DNA from: Russula earlei
Taxonomy: Eukaryota > Basidiomycota > Agaricomycetes > Russulales > Russulaceae
Direction: 5' to 3'
Assembly: GCA_025769875.1 (NCBI GenBank)
Contig: JAGFNK010000050.1
Coordinates: 62,001-126,000 of the forward strand
Length of the DNA stretch: 64,000 bases
The translations under genes were made by a program, and so were the position numbers. Shown here piece after piece: positions 61,038 through 64,000 of this stretch. Position 1 is the stretch's first letter. Each line of letters opens with the position of its first letter. Under the pieces are notes generated by a model, which did not search any database, was not told the DNA's origin, and saw nothing but the letters and a program-made list of their open reading frames with translations.

Positions 61038-62477
61038 CCGACTTGAATTGCATCGCACTAAGAAAACGGCTTGTTCACGTCGCATGCCATATTTGACGAC
61101 CCACCACGTTTAGACGTTGCTCATGGACAGTGTACTTCTAGAATGACAAGTAGACGTCGTAAACGTGACGGCTAATCCAGCTCATTGACCTCCAGCCCAG
61201 GCAAACAACTGACCAGCATGCGCTTATATTCGCGCATGGCAAACTCCCGACTTGCGTGCCTCGTTGCGTTTGAGGAGGGATGTCTATCCCGCAACAACCG
61301 AGAGTAAGTAATGCCGAGTGCGTGATGAACCCGAATTGTCATCTGCGTCGCCCACCTGCATGTAATATTTTGGCCCTCGTTACCCAGAGCCTGAATATGA
61401 AGTCCACGCAAGCTAAAGATTCTGGGAAACCGCTCGGAGTTCAAGCTATCACGTAGCAATTCCCTCCGCACCGAGGACGAATGCGTACAGCGTTCCTCGA
61501 GGGGTTCTCGGGTTCTAAGAGATGATTATCATTTAGAATGGCGTGTATATCAGAGGCGCCAGCGTTCTTATAGGTCGGCTACTTGTTTAGCCTCTGTGGC
61601 ATTCTACGTCAGTTCGGTGAACGATATTTCTAATTGTCCTTGACAGGCATTCTCTCAGCATGGGCATGAATCATCGTCCAAGTGATGATCTTGGCATTGT
61701 ATAACATTTATGGCCGAGCCACACCCGAAACGGAGAGAGTGAAAGGTTATGGTTGACCTATAGTAGTAGGCAATGTCGCTTGGCCTAAAGTGAGCTGTAA
61801 TTGAGGGATAGGATTCCTGCATTCATGAGCTCACGACCGGAAAGTATGCCACATCGGTCCAGGGGAGCGCCTTTGAGCAATATGCATGGAAAAGAACGCA
61901 GGGAACGCAGGTTTGGCGCTTTAGAGTAAGAACACCGTAAAAAGCGCGCGTCTAAATGGCGGCGGGGGTTGCGGAGGCAGGAGTACCGTCTGTCATAAAC
62001 GATGTTGAGAACGCACGGGACCACACTCTACATGTTTTACGCACCAGCGTCCCGGGGCTGATTGAACCTCTGTCTCCACGCGTTGCACGCTCTCATATAT
62101 TTCCCTCTTTCGTTGGGATCGTAAGAAATCATCCTCTCTTTCCTTCATTTTGCGTTTCCGTCTCTCGTCATCCCGAATAACACCTTGGTACATTGTCTAG
62201 AGAGTGAGGACTGAGAAGGGCAACGAAACGGTCAAGGAAAAGAAATGGCACGCACGTCGTGTTCTTGCTGCTGAAGGTAGTGAACACCCCATACGGTAAG
62301 CGAGGATAGGACAATGGAAGTGATCAGTGTAGCCTTTGCCGTTCGAGACATTGCATAGAGTCAGCAGTGAATGCCGTCTCGAAATTGGCTTGTCGTTGGA
62401 TCACGTGAGGAGCCCAACTACCCAGCAAAAACGCGTAAAATGGCGCGACGCGCTTCAGATCTCTCACAACCGCTGCC
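61038..62477. other. 1.4 kb without a recognised gene
   Basis: Between Rpc25 and ERG4. A 99-codon minus-strand frame (61172-61471, ending MLVSCLPGLEVNELD) and a 74-codon plus-strand frame (61956-62180) are open, but I recognise no domain and could not extend either by splicing. A small gene may be present; nothing can be supported. Confidence 0.4.
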
Positions 62478-64000
62478 ATGGCCATGTCTGCAACCTCAAC
62501 AGCCATAAAGCCCCCCGATCTCCGCAAAAGGTCCACCAACAGCTCATCAGAGCTCACTGTCACCGACGAAGGGCGCAAGACGGATGAGCTCCTCGACTCT
62601 CATACCACGTGAGTTACCCACTCTCCTTCCTTCCCACTCATCCCAAGTTGCCCGTAAGATGGGAGTTCGGCGGACCATGGGGCGTCACCGCTATGATGAT
62701 CGGATTCCCAATTCTCATGTACTACTTGTGGATTTGTCTCTGGTTCTATGACGGCCGGCTCGTCGTCCCGACTTCCGCAGGAGAAATTGGACCGTTCTTC
62801 AACAAAATGTGGACCCATATTCGTGATGTCAATCCTTCTCCTCTCACCCGTGGCTGCGTGAGTGGTCTCACCCATCACCCCTCACGCAGGATGCCAGTCC
62901 CAACATCTATGCGTGGAAGGTGTATTCCGGTCTCATTTTCTACGAGCTCTTTCTTGCATGGGTCATGCCAGGTTATATGCAAGAAGGCTTGCCCGTTCCA
63001 TCTCTGGGATACAAAACTCTCATGTACAACTGTAATGCGCTTTTCTCAGTCTACTTCACCCTCATCACTGCCACGGTCCTTCATCATTATCACATATTCC
63101 GCCTCACGGAAATCATCGACAACTATGGCCACATCATGTCTGTTGCCATGATCTGGGGCTTCGCCGTATCATTTGGGACTTACTTTTGGACCGTCGCCCG
63201 TGGCGAACAGATGCGCATGTCGGGTAACTTCATATATGATGTCTTCATGGGCGCCGCTCTCAACCCTCGTATTGGTCCTGTTGATCTGAAAATGTGGGCA
63301 GAGGTCCGCATTCCTTGGGTAATCGTGTTCTTCCTAGCCGTCTCGGGCGCATGCAAGCAGTATGAACAATATGGTGCCGTTACTCCCGTACGTGCCGTTC
63401 TTTCCCGCATTCTGGGTTGTCTGCGCTGAGCAGCGTTCCCAGAACATGGCATTCATGTGCCTCGCCACCTGGCTCTATCTGAATGCTTGGTGAGTCGTGA
63501 CCTTGAGTGCGTTCCCCAAGGCTCACTTCGCTTTCCAAAGCTGCAAAGGCGAGGAGTGTATACCACAGACATGGGATATGTTCCATGAAAAGTGGGGCTT
63601 CATGGTTATTTTCTGGAATTTTGCGGGTGTCCCATTCGTGAGCTTCGGGAAATTTCCTTGACCTCTTTATTGACCTGATGCCCCGCTCATGTCAGACCTA
63701 TGTTTACTCGGTTGTCTACATGGCCTCCCATGAACCGGAGAAGTACAGGTTCTCGACGCCGCTGTACATCGCGTTGTTCGCCACGCTAATCACGGCATAC
63801 TACGTGTGGGGAGATGCCCACTATCCTACTACCACACGATTCTGACACCGCGTTTCTAGCTGGGACACCTCCATGTCGCAAAAAAGTCGCTTCAAGATGC
63901 AGACACAGGGCAACTACAACTATCGTTGGACGTTTCCTCAGCTGCCATGGGGTACGCTCAAGAACCCGACCTACATCCAAACAGCACACGGGTACCAGTT
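62478..64000 (+). CDS. ERG4: Delta(24(24(1)))-sterol reductase ERG4, cut by window edge
   Basis: The last enzyme of ergosterol synthesis, in the ER membrane, reducing the C24(28) double bond with NADPH. ATG 62478 starts [20 protein letters not shown], a polar N-terminus, then [20 protein letters not shown] and [117 protein letters not shown] (the family GxxLNPR motif), then [39 protein letters not shown] and [20 protein letters not shown] at the edge. Six or more membrane segments are visible. Introns fall near 62609, 62838, 63389, 63491, 63639 and 63811. The C-terminal sterol-reductase signature lies beyond position 64000, so the gene is partial. Confidence 0.93.

Overview
The window is nuclear DNA of a basidiomycete fungus, most likely an Agaricomycete. 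The signs are dense spliceosomal introns of about 45-70 bp (GT...AG) in almost every gene, intron-split histones in divergent H3/H4 pairs, HP1 and exon-junction-complex proteins, F-box/LRR proteins of the Agaricomycete type, a DUF2015-type small protein and the ergosterol enzyme ERG4. All assignments come from reading translated exons and recognising family motifs; no database search was run. Exon junctions were worked out by hand, so spans run from start codon to stop codon with introns inside.

Layout. 0-15 kb is gene-dense and rich in chromatin and RNA genes: Y14/RBM8A (+), HP1 (+), a She10-like membrane-anchored protein (-), a Ser/Thr-rich unknown (+), a class I sirtuin (+), a KAT14/ATAC2-like GNAT acetyltransferase (-) and an SMR-domain protein (-) carrying a perfect 81-bp in-frame tandem duplication. 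15-21 kb is gene-poor, with a cluster of GGTTTCC-type repeats and perfect hairpins, one DUF2015-like gene and decayed sequence. 21-25 kb holds a UbiC/chorismate-lyase-fold-like protein, an F-box protein and an unknown. 25.4-26.7 kb is the first divergent H3/H4 pair. 27.8-31.8 kb has an M20 carboxypeptidase (+) and Arl2 (-). 31.8-35.3 kb is disturbed: an AT-rich repeat-like block and a 5' piece of a cytochrome P450. 35.4-43.1 kb carries Nup85 and an F-BAR/RhoGAP protein on either side of an empty block. 43.8-45.0 kb is an F-box/LRR protein. 46.3-47.6 kb is the second H3/H4 pair in the opposite order. 48.7-64 kb is compact housekeeping: GPI-type aspartic protease, METTL21-like methyltransferase, mitochondrial rhomboid, Mak11, mitochondrial GatA, a pyrimidine-nucleotide-type carrier, RNA polymerase III subunit Rpc25 and ERG4 (cut by the right edge).

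How the genes relate. There is no operon or biosynthetic cluster. The strongest thematic link is chromatin: HP1, two H3/H4 pairs, and a NAD-dependent deacetylase lying tail-to-tail (29 bp between stop codons) with a KAT14-like acetyltransferase whose acetyl-CoA loop looks altered. Several genes serve mitochondria (rhomboid, GatA, carrier). I saw no clear tRNA, rRNA or CRISPR array, and no intact transposon.
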